A stretch of DNA of 45,899 bases from contig CAZSLI010000019.1 of NCBI GenBank assembly GCA_964607705.1, forward strand, positions 1 through 45,899, given 5' to 3'. Source of the DNA: CAZSLI01 sp964607705. GTDB lineage: Bacteria > Actinomycetota > Coriobacteriia > Anaerosomatales > PHET01. The position numbers and the translations under genes are program-made. Each line of letters begins with the position of its first letter. Position 1 is the first letter of the stretch. Positions 1 through 7,494 of this stretch are shown here, piece by piece. The notes under the pieces are model-generated. The model had not been told where the DNA came from. It searched no databases and saw only the letters and a list, made by a program, of their open reading frames with translations.

Positions 1-288
1 TTGCCTCGTCGCTGCAAGGATGCCGAGTGCGATCGGCAGGTCGAATCCCGTGCCGTGCTTGCGCAGGGGCCCCGGAGCCAGGTTCACGACGATCCGCGCG
101 TTGGGCAGCTCGAACCCGCTCGCCCTCAGTGCCGACCGAACCCGCTCCCGGGCCTCCTGCACCGCCATGTCCGGGAGGCCGACGATCGCGAACGTGGGAA
201 GCCCCGCCCCGACGTCCACCTCGACCTCCACCGGTACCGCTTCGACGCCGAGCACCGTCGCGGTCTGCACTCGCGCCTGACCGCTCAC
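1..288 (-). CDS. comM: YifB/ComM-family Mg-chelatase-like AAA+ ATPase, N-terminal part (gene runs off the left edge)
   Basis: The 96 visible codons read from GTG at 288. They contain the N-terminal domain typical of YifB/ComM, with recognisable pieces VEVDVGAGLPTFAIVGLPD, AVQEARERVRSAL, RIVVNLAPG and LRKHGTGFDLPIALGIL. The family is a hexameric helicase that promotes branch migration during natural transformation in Gram-negative bacteria; its role in Gram-positives is less certain. The GTG start overlaps the yraN stop as GTGA, so the two genes are probably translationally coupled at the tail of the long minus-strand cluster. The ATPase domain with Walker motifs lies outside the window and cannot be checked. 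Confidence 0.85.
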   Translation of the reverse strand, partial: MSGQARVQTATVLGVEAVPVEVEVDVGAGLPTFAIVGLPDMAVQEARERVRSALRASGFELPNARIVVNLAPGPLRKHGTGFDLPIALGILAATRQ

Positions 289-662
289 GCGGCGCCCTCG
301 ATGACGAAGGCCGCACGATGATGCCTGAGCAACGCCCGGTCCTCGGCGATGACGAGTATTGTCACGACGTCGAAGCGCAGAGGCGCATCGACGTTCCCGC
401 AGTGCTGGACATATGCCTCGGCGAGCTTTGCGTACTTGCGTTGCTTCGCGGGCGTGATCGCGTCTTCGGGTGTCCCCTTTGCGATCGTGCGCCGTGTCTT
501 CACCTCGACCAGGACGATCTCTTCGCCGTCGAGGGCGACGATGTCCACTTCTCCCGATGGGCAGCGCCAGTTGCGCTCCACCACCGTCATCCCCGCGCGT
601 TCGAGATAGGCCGCGGCTGCGTCCTCTCCCCGCTCCCCTAACCTCTTTCGAGCCTCGGTCAT
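285..662 (-). CDS. yraN: YraN/UPF0102 family nuclease-like protein
   Basis: A 125-residue protein of the UPF0102 family, which has a restriction-endonuclease-like fold and an unknown cellular role. The core GEVDIVALDGEEIVLVEVKTR carries the family's E-x-D and E-V-K residues, resembling a PD-(D/E)XK metal site; a further conserved segment is LRFDVVTI. I chose ATG at 662 because GGAGGT lies seven bases upstream. An in-frame GTG at 671 would sit inside that ribosome-binding site. It follows rnhB after about 100 bases and overlaps comM by four bases. The rnhB-yraN-comM order is common in bacteria. Confidence 0.9.
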   Translation of the reverse strand: MTEARKRLGERGEDAAAAYLERAGMTVVERNWRCPSGEVDIVALDGEEIVLVEVKTRRTIAKGTPEDAITPAKQRKYAKLAEAYVQHCGNVDAPLRFDVVTILVIAEDRALLRHHRAAFVIEGAA

Positions 663-763
663 GTGCCCCACCTCCCGAAGGAGACGGTCGCACGCCTCGG
701 TTACCCAAGGTCACCCGAAAGCTTGCCGGGGATCCGGACCGAGCCGGCGGTCAGGCAGCCAGG

Positions 764-1552
764 CTAAAAGAGCCGCTCGGTGCCTCCACCGGGGACGAAG
801 GAGCGCCGGTGCTGCGGCGACATGCCCACGCGACCCAAAGCCGCGAGGTGCTCGGGGGTGCCGTAGCCCTTGTTGATCTCGAAACTGAACTCCGGGTGCT
901 GCTCGGCCAACTCGACCATGAGCCGATCACGCGTCACCTTGGCCACTACCGAGGCCGCCGCGATCGCCGCCACTTTGGAGTCACCCTTGATGACCGCCGT
1001 CTCCGGTTCGAACACTCGGACAGGATGTCCGTCCACCACGACGTGATCGGCAGGAACCTCGAGTCCGGCGAGTGCCCGGCCCATGGCGCGGCGCAGGGCG
1101 GCCGTCATCCCCAATGCATCGAGCTCCGGCGCCTCGACATGCGCGACCGACCAGCAGATGGCGACCTCTCGGATGCGCAGCGCGACCTCCTCGCGTTTGG
1201 CTGGCGTGAGCTGCTTGGAGTCGTTGAGCCCGGGGATCCGCGGCTCCAGCGGCAGCACGCACGCGCCTGCGGTGAGCGGCCCTGCGAGGGCTCCCCGTCC
1301 GACCTCGTCGACGCCGGCGACGACCCGATAGCCCTCCTGGTAGAGCGCGGCCTCGAGCGCGTAGAGCTTCTTGAGACGCGCCTGTTCCTTGGCGCGGGCG
1401 CTCTCACGGGCCAAGGCGGAATCCACGGCGGCACGAACGCCGCTGCGGTCGTCCTCGGCGAGCTGGGCCGCCAGGCGCTTGAGAGGTGCGCCGCGCAGGC
1501 TGGCCAGAAGCGCCTGCAGTTCGGCGATCGAGCGCGCGTCGCGTGGGGTCAT
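764..1552 (-). CDS. rnhB: Ribonuclease HII
   Basis: A 262-residue enzyme that cuts RNA in RNA-DNA hybrids and removes single misincorporated ribonucleotides. The catalytic core starts near residue 80 with GVDEVGRGALAGP, which contains the DEVGRG motif. NDSKQLTPAKR, VIKGDSKVAAIAAASVVAKV (second metal-binding Asp region) and NKGYGTPEHLAAL follow. The first ~75 residues form a charged helical extension like that of Bacillus RnhB (about 255 residues), longer than the E. coli type. The start is ATG. It sits 110 bases after rplS and ahead of yraN, as in many Gram-positive genomes. Confidence 0.95.
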   Translation of the reverse strand: MTPRDARSIAELQALLASLRGAPLKRLAAQLAEDDRSGVRAAVDSALARESARAKEQARLKKLYALEAALYQEGYRVVAGVDEVGRGALAGPLTAGACVLPLEPRIPGLNDSKQLTPAKREEVALRIREVAICWSVAHVEAPELDALGMTAALRRAMGRALAGLEVPADHVVVDGHPVRVFEPETAVIKGDSKVAAIAAASVVAKVTRDRLMVELAEQHPEFSFEINKGYGTPEHLAALGRVGMSPQHRRSFVPGGGTERLF

Positions 1553-1592
1553 CGTGCGGCCGTCCCGGCGACACCGCGGCCAACGGAAAGCA

Positions 1593-1628
1593 CGAACGGG
1601 GCCCCGCTCATCGCGGAGACCCCGTTCG
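1593..1628 (-). terminator. Strong hairpin after rplS, possible attenuating terminator
   Basis: CGAACGGGG at 1593-1601 pairs perfectly with CCCCGTTCG at 1620-1628 (9 bp) in the rplS-rnhB gap. On the minus strand the hairpin is followed only by GTGCTTTCC, not a clear T-run, so it may reduce rather than stop read-through into rnhB, or may stabilise the rplS message 3' end. Confidence 0.4.
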
Positions 1629-1663
1629 TCGAGTGCAGAGATGCGGTTCGCATCGGGAGAGGC

Positions 1664-2011
1664 CTAGTAGCCCTTCTCCTTCAGGCGAGCAGCCTTGCCC
1701 ACGCGGTCGCGCAGGAAGTAGAGCTTGGCGCGGCGGGCCTTACCGTGAGAGAGCACCTCGATCTTGTCGATCTTGGGCGAGTTCACCGGGAAGGTACGCT
1801 CAACGCCGATGGCGTTCGCGGCGAGCTTGCGGACGGTGAAGGTCTCGCGGTTGCTCGAACCGTGGCGGCGGATGATGTCACCCTCGAACACCTGGATACG
1901 CTCGCGGGTACCCTCGATGATCTTGTAGTGAACCTTCACGCGGTCGCCGACCGCGAACTGCGGCATGTCCTCGCGGATCTGCTGCTGCTCAATGGCGCGG
2001 ATGATGTCCAT
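1664..2011 (-). CDS. rplS: 50S ribosomal protein L19
   Basis: A 115-residue protein of normal L19 length. It contains FAVGDRVKVHYKIIEGTRER, QVFEGDIIRRHGSSN, FTVRKLAANAIGVERTFPVN and SPKIDKIEVL with the basic C-terminal segment LYFLRDRVGKAARLKEKGY. L19 lies at the 30S-50S interface. The start is ATG with AGGAAG upstream. It follows the lepB pair but has its own promoter and a short hairpin leader, so it can be expressed apart from the trmD genes upstream. Confidence 0.97.
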   Translation of the reverse strand: MDIIRAIEQQQIREDMPQFAVGDRVKVHYKIIEGTRERIQVFEGDIIRRHGSSNRETFTVRKLAANAIGVERTFPVNSPKIDKIEVLSHGKARRAKLYFLRDRVGKAARLKEKGY

Positions 2012-2045
2012 GTCTGCTGGTCTTCCTGTCGTCTACAACAAAGGG

Positions 2046-2064
2046 GCCTGACCCGAAGGCAGGC
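2046..2064 (-). promoter_or_regulatory. Hairpin in the rplS leader
   Basis: The minus-strand leader between the rplS promoter and the gene folds into GCCTG / CAGGC with a CC/GG extension around a small loop. L19 leaders with regulatory hairpins are known in Firmicutes; whether this one is related cannot be judged without covariance analysis. Confidence 0.3.
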
Positions 2065-2074
2065 GCGAGTGGGT

Positions 2075-2104
2075 AGTATAGACCACCCTTCATCAGCAGG
2101 GCAA
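2075..2104 (-). promoter_or_regulatory. Promoter for rplS
   Basis: On the minus strand TTGCCC (2104-2099) and TATACT (2080-2075) are separated by 18 bases, giving a sigma-70-like promoter that would start transcription about 55 bases before the rplS ATG. Confidence 0.6.
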
Positions 2105-2160
2105 TGCCTCTCCCGCGCCTATTCTCTTCTTCCCCGCCTGCCGAGTAACCGCGCGCGACC

Positions 2161-2706
2161 CTACTTGAGCGCGCCGAAGCGACTGAGCGGCCAGTAAGTC
2201 CAGAAGGCGCGCCCGTGCACGGTCGAGACCGCGACCGGTCCGAATGTGCGTGCGTCAGTGCTGCCCGTACGGTTGTCGCCCATGACCCAGATGCTGCCCT
2301 CCGGGATCTTCACCGGCATGGGTACCACCTGGGGTTCGCTCGGCTTACCGTAGGTGTACGGCTCGTCGAGCTTCTTTCCGTCCACGACGACCGCCCCGTC
2401 CTGCAGGTCTACCGTCTGGCCGCCGACAGCGATCACCCGCTTGATCAGCGTGGGGAACTCACCCGACGGATCGTCGAACACGACGATATCTCCCGCCTGC
2501 GGCTCGCGCACGAACCGGTAGACCATCTTGTCGGCGAGCACGCGGTCTTTGATCTCGATGGTCGGGATCATGGAGCCGCTCGGTATGACGAAGGGCTCGA
2601 CGACGAACGTGCGGATGAGTTGGGCGAGCACGACCGCCGCGAGGACGAGGAGCGCGGTCTCGGCCAGCCACCGTCCAGTGGACTGCTCTGCCGCCTGCTT
2701 GGCCAC
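2161..2706 (-). CDS. lepB: Signal peptidase I (first of a tandem pair)
   Basis: A 181-residue membrane peptidase that removes signal peptides from secreted proteins. One N-terminal transmembrane helix (ALLVLAAVVLAQLIRTFVV, residues about 17-36) is followed by the catalytic Ser in VIPSGSMIPTIEIKDRV, the general-base Lys in LIKRVIAVGGQTV, and the WVMGDNRTGSTDARTFGPV box. The GTG start shares one base with the TAG stop of the upstream lepB (TAGTG), so the two are translationally coupled. It is shorter than its neighbour because it lacks the acidic N-terminal leader. Confidence 0.95.
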   Translation of the reverse strand: MAKQAAEQSTGRWLAETALLVLAAVVLAQLIRTFVVEPFVIPSGSMIPTIEIKDRVLADKMVYRFVREPQAGDIVVFDDPSGEFPTLIKRVIAVGGQTVDLQDGAVVVDGKKLDEPYTYGKPSEPQVVPMPVKIPEGSIWVMGDNRTGSTDARTFGPVAVSTVHGRAFWTYWPLSRFGALK

Positions 2707-3389
2707 TACTGCAACCTTCCGAAGTGGGACGGCGGCCAGTAGGTCCAGAAGGCGCGGCCGCGCACCTTGTCGACAGGCTGGGGACCGAAGAAGCGGCTGT
2801 CGCCACTCTCGGGACGGTTATCACCCATCAGCCAGACGGAGCCCTGGGGCACCGTTAAGGGCGTCGTGACGGGGCCTTGCTCCGTCGGCTTTCCATGCAC
2901 GTAGGGCTCGTCGAGGGGTTTGCCGTCGACGAAGACGGTGTCCTCTTTGACTTCGACGACCTGTCCCTCGGTGGCGATGACGCGCTTGATGAGCTGCGGA
3001 TGGCTTCCTGTGGGGTCGTCGAATACGACGATGTCCCCGTACTCGGGACCGCGGAAGAACCGGAAGACCAACTTGTCGGCGAGCACACGGTCGCCGATCT
3101 CGATGGTCGGGATCATCGACCCGGTCGGTATCACGAAGGGCTGCACCAGGAAGGTCTTGATGCCTTGCGCGAGTGCGAAAGCCAGCAGCACGAGCAGGGC
3201 GGTCTCGATGAGCCAACGCCCGAACGGCGTGTGCTCCTCGGCAGCGCGCGACGTCGTGACGGGCGTGGCGTCATCGCGCTCGGGAGACGATGAGACGGGC
3301 TCCGTGCCGTAAGGCTCGGTCGAGGGCGACTGAGCTGCCTCATCATTCGACTCAGCCGGTGCGGCCGGCTCGAGCTGGTCTTCGGTCAT
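2706..3389 (-). CDS. lepB: Signal peptidase I (second of a tandem pair)
   Basis: A 227-residue paralogue of the downstream lepB, about half identical by eye. A Glu/Ser/Pro-rich, probably cytoplasmic leader of ~50 residues precedes the transmembrane helix TALLVLLAFALAQGIKTFLV. The catalytic Ser lies in VIPTGSMIPTIEIGDRV, the Lys in LIKRVIATEGQVV, and box E is WLMGDNRPESGDSRFFGPQ. It overlaps trmD by ATGA. Position beside trmD and rplS matches many actinobacteria, where lepB sits in the rplS operon. The two copies look like a tandem duplication that diverged in the N-terminal tail. Confidence 0.95.
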   Translation of the reverse strand: MTEDQLEPAAPAESNDEAAQSPSTEPYGTEPVSSSPERDDATPVTTSRAAEEHTPFGRWLIETALLVLLAFALAQGIKTFLVQPFVIPTGSMIPTIEIGDRVLADKLVFRFFRGPEYGDIVVFDDPTGSHPQLIKRVIATEGQVVEVKEDTVFVDGKPLDEPYVHGKPTEQGPVTTPLTVPQGSVWLMGDNRPESGDSRFFGPQPVDKVRGRAFWTYWPPSHFGRLQ

Positions 3390-4135
3390 CGATTACCTTC
3401 CTGGTTCCCATCACGCCGAGTCTCCTCGGCGAGGGTGCGCTCTTCGTCGCTGAGGTCGGCCGCCGCAAGCAGATCGGGCCGAACACGCGCGGTTTTGAGG
3501 ATAGCCTGACGTCGACGCCAAGCGGCTATCTTCGCATGATTTCCACTTCTGAGGACTTCAGGCACCTCGACGCCATCGAACACCGGCGGCCGCGTGTACT
3601 GCGGGTACTCGAGCAGGTGCTCCGAGAACGACTCGTCCACCGACGACTGGTCGTGTCCGAGGACGCCGGGCAGCAGCCGCGTGAACGCGTCGATGACCAC
3701 CATCGCCGGCAGCTCGCCGCCCGTGAGCACGTAGTCGCCCACCGAGAGCTCGAGATCCGCACGCATGAGCGCGCGCTCGTCGAAACCCTCGTAGCGGCCG
3801 CAGACGAGCGTCACGCGCTCACGGGCGGTAAGCTCGTGAGCGAGCGCCTGCGTGAACGGCCGACCGCCGGGCGTGAGGAAGACGGTGAAGGGCTCCGCGT
3901 CGTCAAGCGCCGCTATGTCGTCGAGCGCAGCGGCGAGCGGCTCAGGCTTCATCACCATGCCGGGGCCGCCGCCGTAAGGATAGTCGTCGGTGGTGCGGTG
4001 CTTGTCGCGAGCCCAGTCGCGCAGGTCATGCACGCGTAGCTCGAGAAGCCCGCGCTCTCGCGCCAAGCCGATCATCGACGCGCTCATCGGGCCTTCGAAC
4101 ATCTCCGGGAAGATGGTGAGGACGTCGGCGATCAC
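3386..4135 (-). CDS. trmD: tRNA (guanine37-N1)-methyltransferase TrmD
   Basis: A 249-residue enzyme that makes m1G37 in tRNAs using S-adenosylmethionine and so prevents frameshifting. Visible motifs are the start VIADVLTIFPEMFEG, DDYPYGGGPGMVMKPEPL, LVCGRYEGFDERAL and the trefoil-knot cofactor site LSVGDYVLTGGELPAMVVID, then the C-terminal substrate-binding helices. I place the start at GTG 4135, which overlaps the rimM stop as GTGA; the longer in-frame extension upstream is antisense-like, Arg-rich read-through of rimM. The order rimM-trmD-(lepB)-rplS is widespread. Confidence 0.96.
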   Translation of the reverse strand: MIADVLTIFPEMFEGPMSASMIGLARERGLLELRVHDLRDWARDKHRTTDDYPYGGGPGMVMKPEPLAAALDDIAALDDAEPFTVFLTPGGRPFTQALAHELTARERVTLVCGRYEGFDERALMRADLELSVGDYVLTGGELPAMVVIDAFTRLLPGVLGHDQSSVDESFSEHLLEYPQYTRPPVFDGVEVPEVLRSGNHAKIAAWRRRQAILKTARVRPDLLAAADLSDEERTLAEETRRDGNQEGNR

Positions 4136-4662
4136 AGTTCCTCCGCCTCCCCGGGCATCAGACCGTCGAGAAGGCGGACCTGGACGGTCTGCGCCTCGTA
4201 GTCCACGGACAGGATCACGTCGTCGATCACCGGCAGCAGCACTTCGCCGAATCTGCCCTCGACCACCCATACGTCGTTGGCGCCGGTCTCGATGACCTCG
4301 ACTATCTCGCCGAGCTCGCCGCGCTCCACGTCGGTGACCATGAGGCCGAGCGCGTCGTGGTCTTCGAACTCTTCCCACTGCGGGGGCAGGTCTTCTGTTC
4401 GCACGAGGATCTCGCAGCCGTTGAGCGCCGAGGCGGTGTCGATGTCGCCCACGCCATCCAGCGTCACGAGCTCACCTTTGGGTCCCGGTCGCACCGAGAC
4501 GACGCGCGCGGTTCGCACGCGAGCGGGAGGCGGCACGAACCACACCTCGGTATCGATGAAGACGTCAAAGGAGGTCTCGGCGAATGACATCACCGAGACC
4601 TCCCCTTTGAGTCCATGCGTCTTGACTACGCGGCCTACGGCCGTGAACGGCGCGTCGGCCAT
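4132..4662 (-). CDS. rimM: 16S rRNA processing factor RimM
   Basis: A 176-residue 30S maturation factor that binds ribosomal protein S19 and helps assemble the 30S head. The N-terminal RimM beta-barrel begins FTAVGRVVKTHGLKGEVSV, and a PRC-barrel domain starts near residue 95 (GLMVTDVERGELGEIVEV) and ends VIDDVILSVDYEAQTVQVRL. The ATG start lies ten bases after the khpA stop, and its end overlaps trmD by four bases. Confidence 0.95.
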   Translation of the reverse strand: MADAPFTAVGRVVKTHGLKGEVSVMSFAETSFDVFIDTEVWFVPPPARVRTARVVSVRPGPKGELVTLDGVGDIDTASALNGCEILVRTEDLPPQWEEFEDHDALGLMVTDVERGELGEIVEVIETGANDVWVVEGRFGEVLLPVIDDVILSVDYEAQTVQVRLLDGLMPGEAEEL

Positions 4663-4672
4663 GATCGCTCAG

Positions 4673-4924
4673 CTAGCCGACGATGTCGACGTCGACCATG
4701 ACACCCTCGGTGCTACCCGCGGCGCGGGCCAAGGTGCGGATGGCCTTGATGATGCGGCCGCCACGGCCGATCACCTTGCCGACGTCCTCGGGGTCGAGGG
4801 TCACTTCGAACCGCACGCCCTCCTCGGACTCGCTCTTCACGATAGACACCGATGAGGCGTCGTCGACGAGCGACTCGATCAGGTAGCGAACGAGCCCTTC
4901 AGTGTCCGCGCCGGTGCGCGCCAT
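4673..4924 (-). CDS. khpA: KH-domain RNA-binding protein KhpA (YlqC family)
   Basis: An 83-residue single type-II KH domain. The GxxG RNA-binding loop is visible in VGKVIGRGGRIIKAIRTL (residues about 48-65). KhpA proteins, with partner KhpB/Jag, bind many RNAs and affect cell elongation and division in Gram-positives. It lies eight bases after rpsP and ahead of rimM, the standard rpsP-ylqC-rimM order. Confidence 0.94.
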   Translation of the reverse strand: MARTGADTEGLVRYLIESLVDDASSVSIVKSESEEGVRFEVTLDPEDVGKVIGRGGRIIKAIRTLARAAGSTEGVMVDVDIVG

Positions 4925-4932
4925 GGAGTCAG

Positions 4933-5406
4933 TTACTCCGCGGCTTCGTCGGCGGCAGGCTCCTCGGCGGGAGCCTCCTCGGCCGGTGCCTCGTCAGCGG
5001 GCGCCTCTTCGGCGGCGGGGGCGGCGGCAGCCTCAGCTGCAGCGGCCTCTTCGGCAGCCTTGGCGGCGGCGGCCTCTTCGGCGGCCTTGGCAGCAGCCTC
5101 AGCGTCGGCCTTTGCCTTCTCGGCGGCCTTCTTCGAGACCTTGGCCTCGGCAACCGGAACGGCCTTCTCGCCCTTGGCGATGGCGATCAGCTTGGCTGCG
5201 GCCTCGGTCGGCTGGGCGCCCTTGGCGATCCAGGCCTCGGCCTTCTCGACGTCGAGCTCGACGGTGGCGGGCTCGGTGCGCGGGTTATAGCGGCCGAGGA
5301 TCTCGATGAAACGGCCGTCGCGACGAGCGCGGCCATCGGCGACGACTACCCGGTAGAACGGGGCCTTCTTGGCACCGTGACGGGCCAGACGGATCTTGAC
5401 TGCCAA
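4933..5406 (-). CDS. rpsP: 30S ribosomal protein S16 with a long Ala/Glu-rich C-terminal tail
   Basis: The first ~85 residues are a normal S16 (AVKIRLARHGAKKAPFYRV, DGRFIEILGRYNPRTEP, AEAWIAKGAQPTEAAAKLI). A tail of ~70 residues made of Ala, Glu, Lys and Pro follows: first a Lys/Ala-rich part (KVSKKAAEKAKADAEAAAKA), then imperfect repeats of AAEEA and APAEEAP. Total length is 157 against the usual 80-100. The start is TTG with GAGGAG six bases upstream. Extended S16 tails are known in actinobacteria; this one is at the long end. The underlying DNA is repetitive and rich in GCC-GAG-GA codons. It has its own promoter at 5474-5502. Confidence 0.95.
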   Translation of the reverse strand: MAVKIRLARHGAKKAPFYRVVVADGRARRDGRFIEILGRYNPRTEPATVELDVEKAEAWIAKGAQPTEAAAKLIAIAKGEKAVPVAEAKVSKKAAEKAKADAEAAAKAAEEAAAAKAAEEAAAAEAAAAPAAEEAPADEAPAEEAPAEEPAADEAAE

Positions 5407-5473
5407 CGAAAACTCCTCATGTCATTGCGGCCGGACTCATCACGGCCGTCCTTTACGTGCAAAGCGGTTGTCT

Positions 5474-5502
5474 ATATTACGACAGCGGTCAGAGGGGGTA
5501 AA
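5474..5502 (-). promoter_or_regulatory. Promoter for rpsP-khpA-rimM-trmD-lepB
   Basis: On the minus strand TTTACC (5502-5497) and TAATAT (5479-5474) are separated by 17 bases in the 137-base ffh-rpsP gap, about 68 bases before the TTG start. Confidence 0.65.
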
Positions 5503-5543
5503 GGAGGCTGTTCTTCGCCCCACTCGCTCCTGCCGAGGACTTC

Positions 5544-6884
5544 CTACCCCAGACCGGGAAAACCGGGCAGTTTCATGCGCTTTCTGCCCTTCCCGGTCAT
5601 CGATTGCATCTGCTTCATGAGCTTGCGCGTTTCGGCGAACTGCTTGAGCAACCGGTTGACATCGCTCACATGCGCTCCTGAACCGCGCGCGATACGCTCG
5701 CGCCGCTGCCCGTTGATCAGCTTGGGATTCTGGCGCTCGGCGGGTGTCATCGAGAAGATGATCGCCTCGATGCGGTCGAGCTCGCGTTCGTCGACCTGAC
5801 CCTCCATGTCCTTCATCTTGGCCGCGCCGGGAAGTGACTTGAGGATGCCGCCGAGCCCACCCATCTTGCGCACCTGCTTGATCTGGCCGAGGAAGTCCTC
5901 GAGCGTGAAGTCCGCCTTGGCGAGACGCTCGGCGGTGGCCGCATCCATCTCGGCATCGGCCGTCTCCTGCGCGCGCTCGATGAGCGACACGACATCGCCC
6001 ATGCCGAGGATCCGCTTGGCCATCCGGTCGGGATAGAACGGCGTCAGCGAGTCCGGCTTCTCCCCCTCCGAGGCGAACTTGATGGGCTTGCCGGTCACCT
6101 GGCGGATGGACAGCGCCGCGCCACCCCGCGCATCGCCGTCGAGCTTGCTCATGATGACGCCGTCGAAGTCCACCTGCTCGGCAAAGGCGGCGGCGACGTT
6201 CACTGCGTCCTGGCCGGTCATGGCGTCGACGACCATCAGGATCTGGTCCGGCTTGACGGCGGCCCGCACCGCGCGGGCTTCGGCCATCATCTCCTCGTCG
6301 ACGTGGAGCCGGCCGGCCGTGTCGACGATGACCACGTCGCGCAGGGTGTCGACGGCGTGCCGCACGCCGGCCTTTGCAATCGCGGGGACGTCGGTGCCTT
6401 CACCGCGATACACAGGGATGTCGAGCTCTCGCCCGAGCGCCTCGAGCTGGTCGATGGCGGCCGGGCGATAGACGTCACCGGCGATCATGAGCGGGCGCCT
6501 GCCCTGCTTGCGCAGCAGGTAGGCGAGCTTCATCGTCGCCGTGGTCTTTCCCGAGCCCTGGAGGCCGACCATCATGATGACGTTGGGGATGCGTCCCGAC
6601 AGCACCAACTTGCTGTTCGTGTCGCCGAGAACATGGGTGAGCTCGTCGAGGACGATCTTGATGACCTGCTGGCCCGGCGTGAGCGAGTTCATCACGTCGG
6701 CGCCGATCGCGCGCTCTCGCACTCGCGCGACGAACTCTTTGACGACCTTGAAGTTGACGTCGGCCTCGAGCAGCGCCATGCGGATCTCACGCATCGCGGC
6801 ATCGACGTCGGCCTCGGTGAGGCGCCCCTTGCCGGTGAGGTTCTTGAAGATCGATTGCAGTCGATCCGACAGGTTGTCGAACAT
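5544..6884 (-). CDS. ffh: Signal recognition particle protein Ffh (SRP54)
   Basis: A 446-residue GTPase that binds 4.5S RNA and signal sequences and delivers ribosomes to FtsY. It has the N domain, then the G domain with G1 GLQGSGKTTATMKL, DVYRPAAIDQLEALG, DTAGRLHVDEEMM and TKLDGDARGGAALS, then the Met-rich M domain (GSGAHVSDVNRLLKQF, KLMKQMQSMTGKGRKRM). The start is ATG with AAGGG upstream. It is transcribed after ftsY and a lepB gene, placing both halves of the SRP pathway and a signal peptidase together. Confidence 0.98.
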   Translation of the reverse strand: MFDNLSDRLQSIFKNLTGKGRLTEADVDAAMREIRMALLEADVNFKVVKEFVARVRERAIGADVMNSLTPGQQVIKIVLDELTHVLGDTNSKLVLSGRIPNVIMMVGLQGSGKTTATMKLAYLLRKQGRRPLMIAGDVYRPAAIDQLEALGRELDIPVYRGEGTDVPAIAKAGVRHAVDTLRDVVIVDTAGRLHVDEEMMAEARAVRAAVKPDQILMVVDAMTGQDAVNVAAAFAEQVDFDGVIMSKLDGDARGGAALSIRQVTGKPIKFASEGEKPDSLTPFYPDRMAKRILGMGDVVSLIERAQETADAEMDAATAERLAKADFTLEDFLGQIKQVRKMGGLGGILKSLPGAAKMKDMEGQVDERELDRIEAIIFSMTPAERQNPKLINGQRRERIARGSGAHVSDVNRLLKQFAETRKLMKQMQSMTGKGRKRMKLPGFPGLG

Positions 6885-6927
6885 CAGGTGCCCTTCTCAG
6901 TTCGTTGCGGCGATCGCGGGCCGCGGT

Positions 6928-7494
6928 TCAGTCAGGTACGTGCCCCAGGTCGTTCAGCGGCAGGAAGACCCACACCGCGCGCCCGCGGATCCTCTCGAGC
7001 GGGACTGGGCCGATGTAGCGGCTGTCGAGCGACACCGGACGATTATCTCCCAGGACGTAGACCTCGCCGGCCTTGAGGCGGATCGGGTCACGGTACTCTC
7101 CCGCGCCCGCGACCACGATTCGCCCACTGACGTCCTCGGCGACGCCGTTCACGAGAGCCACATCATCGCGGATCTCGACCGTGTCCCCGGGTATCGCGAT
7201 CACGCGCTTGACGATGTCGTCCCGGTTCGAGTCGGTGCCGGCGTTGATGATGACGACGTCCCCACGGACCGGCTCCCCGTAACTCTTGGTGCGCAGCACT
7301 CGGTCTTCGTTGTGAAGCGACGGGACCATGGAGTCCCCCACCACCTGAAGTGGTGAGTACAGCACGTAGAACAGGATGGTCAGGAAGAAGAGTGCGATCA
7401 GCAGCGGCCACACGAGCAGCCGCGCAAGCCTGTCGCCACGCTTCGGAGCCCCCGGCGCAAGCGCCGTCGGGCCTATGTAGAGGTCGTCACTCAC
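6928..7494 (-). CDS. lepB: Signal peptidase I, third paralogue
   Basis: A 188-residue protein with one transmembrane helix (LLVWPLLIALFFLTILFYVL), catalytic Ser in VVGDSMVPSLHNEDRVL, Lys in DIVKRVIAIPGDTVEIRDD and box E VYVLGDNRPVSLDSRYIGPV. It is clearly more distant from the tandem pair than they are from each other. The best start is GTG at 7494, giving an 8-base overlap with ftsY; no good ribosome-binding site is seen, so translation is probably coupled. Its position between ftsY and ffh is where ylxM lies in Bacillus; no YlxM is present. Confidence 0.9.
   Translation of the reverse strand: MSDDLYIGPTALAPGAPKRGDRLARLLVWPLLIALFFLTILFYVLYSPLQVVGDSMVPSLHNEDRVLRTKSYGEPVRGDVVIINAGTDSNRDDIVKRVIAIPGDTVEIRDDVALVNGVAEDVSGRIVVAGAGEYRDPIRLKAGEVYVLGDNRPVSLDSRYIGPVPLERIRGRAVWVFLPLNDLGHVPD

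Noticed and set aside
470..2197. A 575-codon plus-strand frame opposite yraN, rnhB and rplS
   Set aside because: It spans three intact opposite genes and has no recognisable domain.
4930..5160. Repetitive DNA in rpsP as a tandem repeat or mobile element
   Set aside because: It is an in-frame Ala/Glu coding tail without unit-length DNA repeats or flanking duplications; its two GCCGAGGA copies are discounted as coding-driven.
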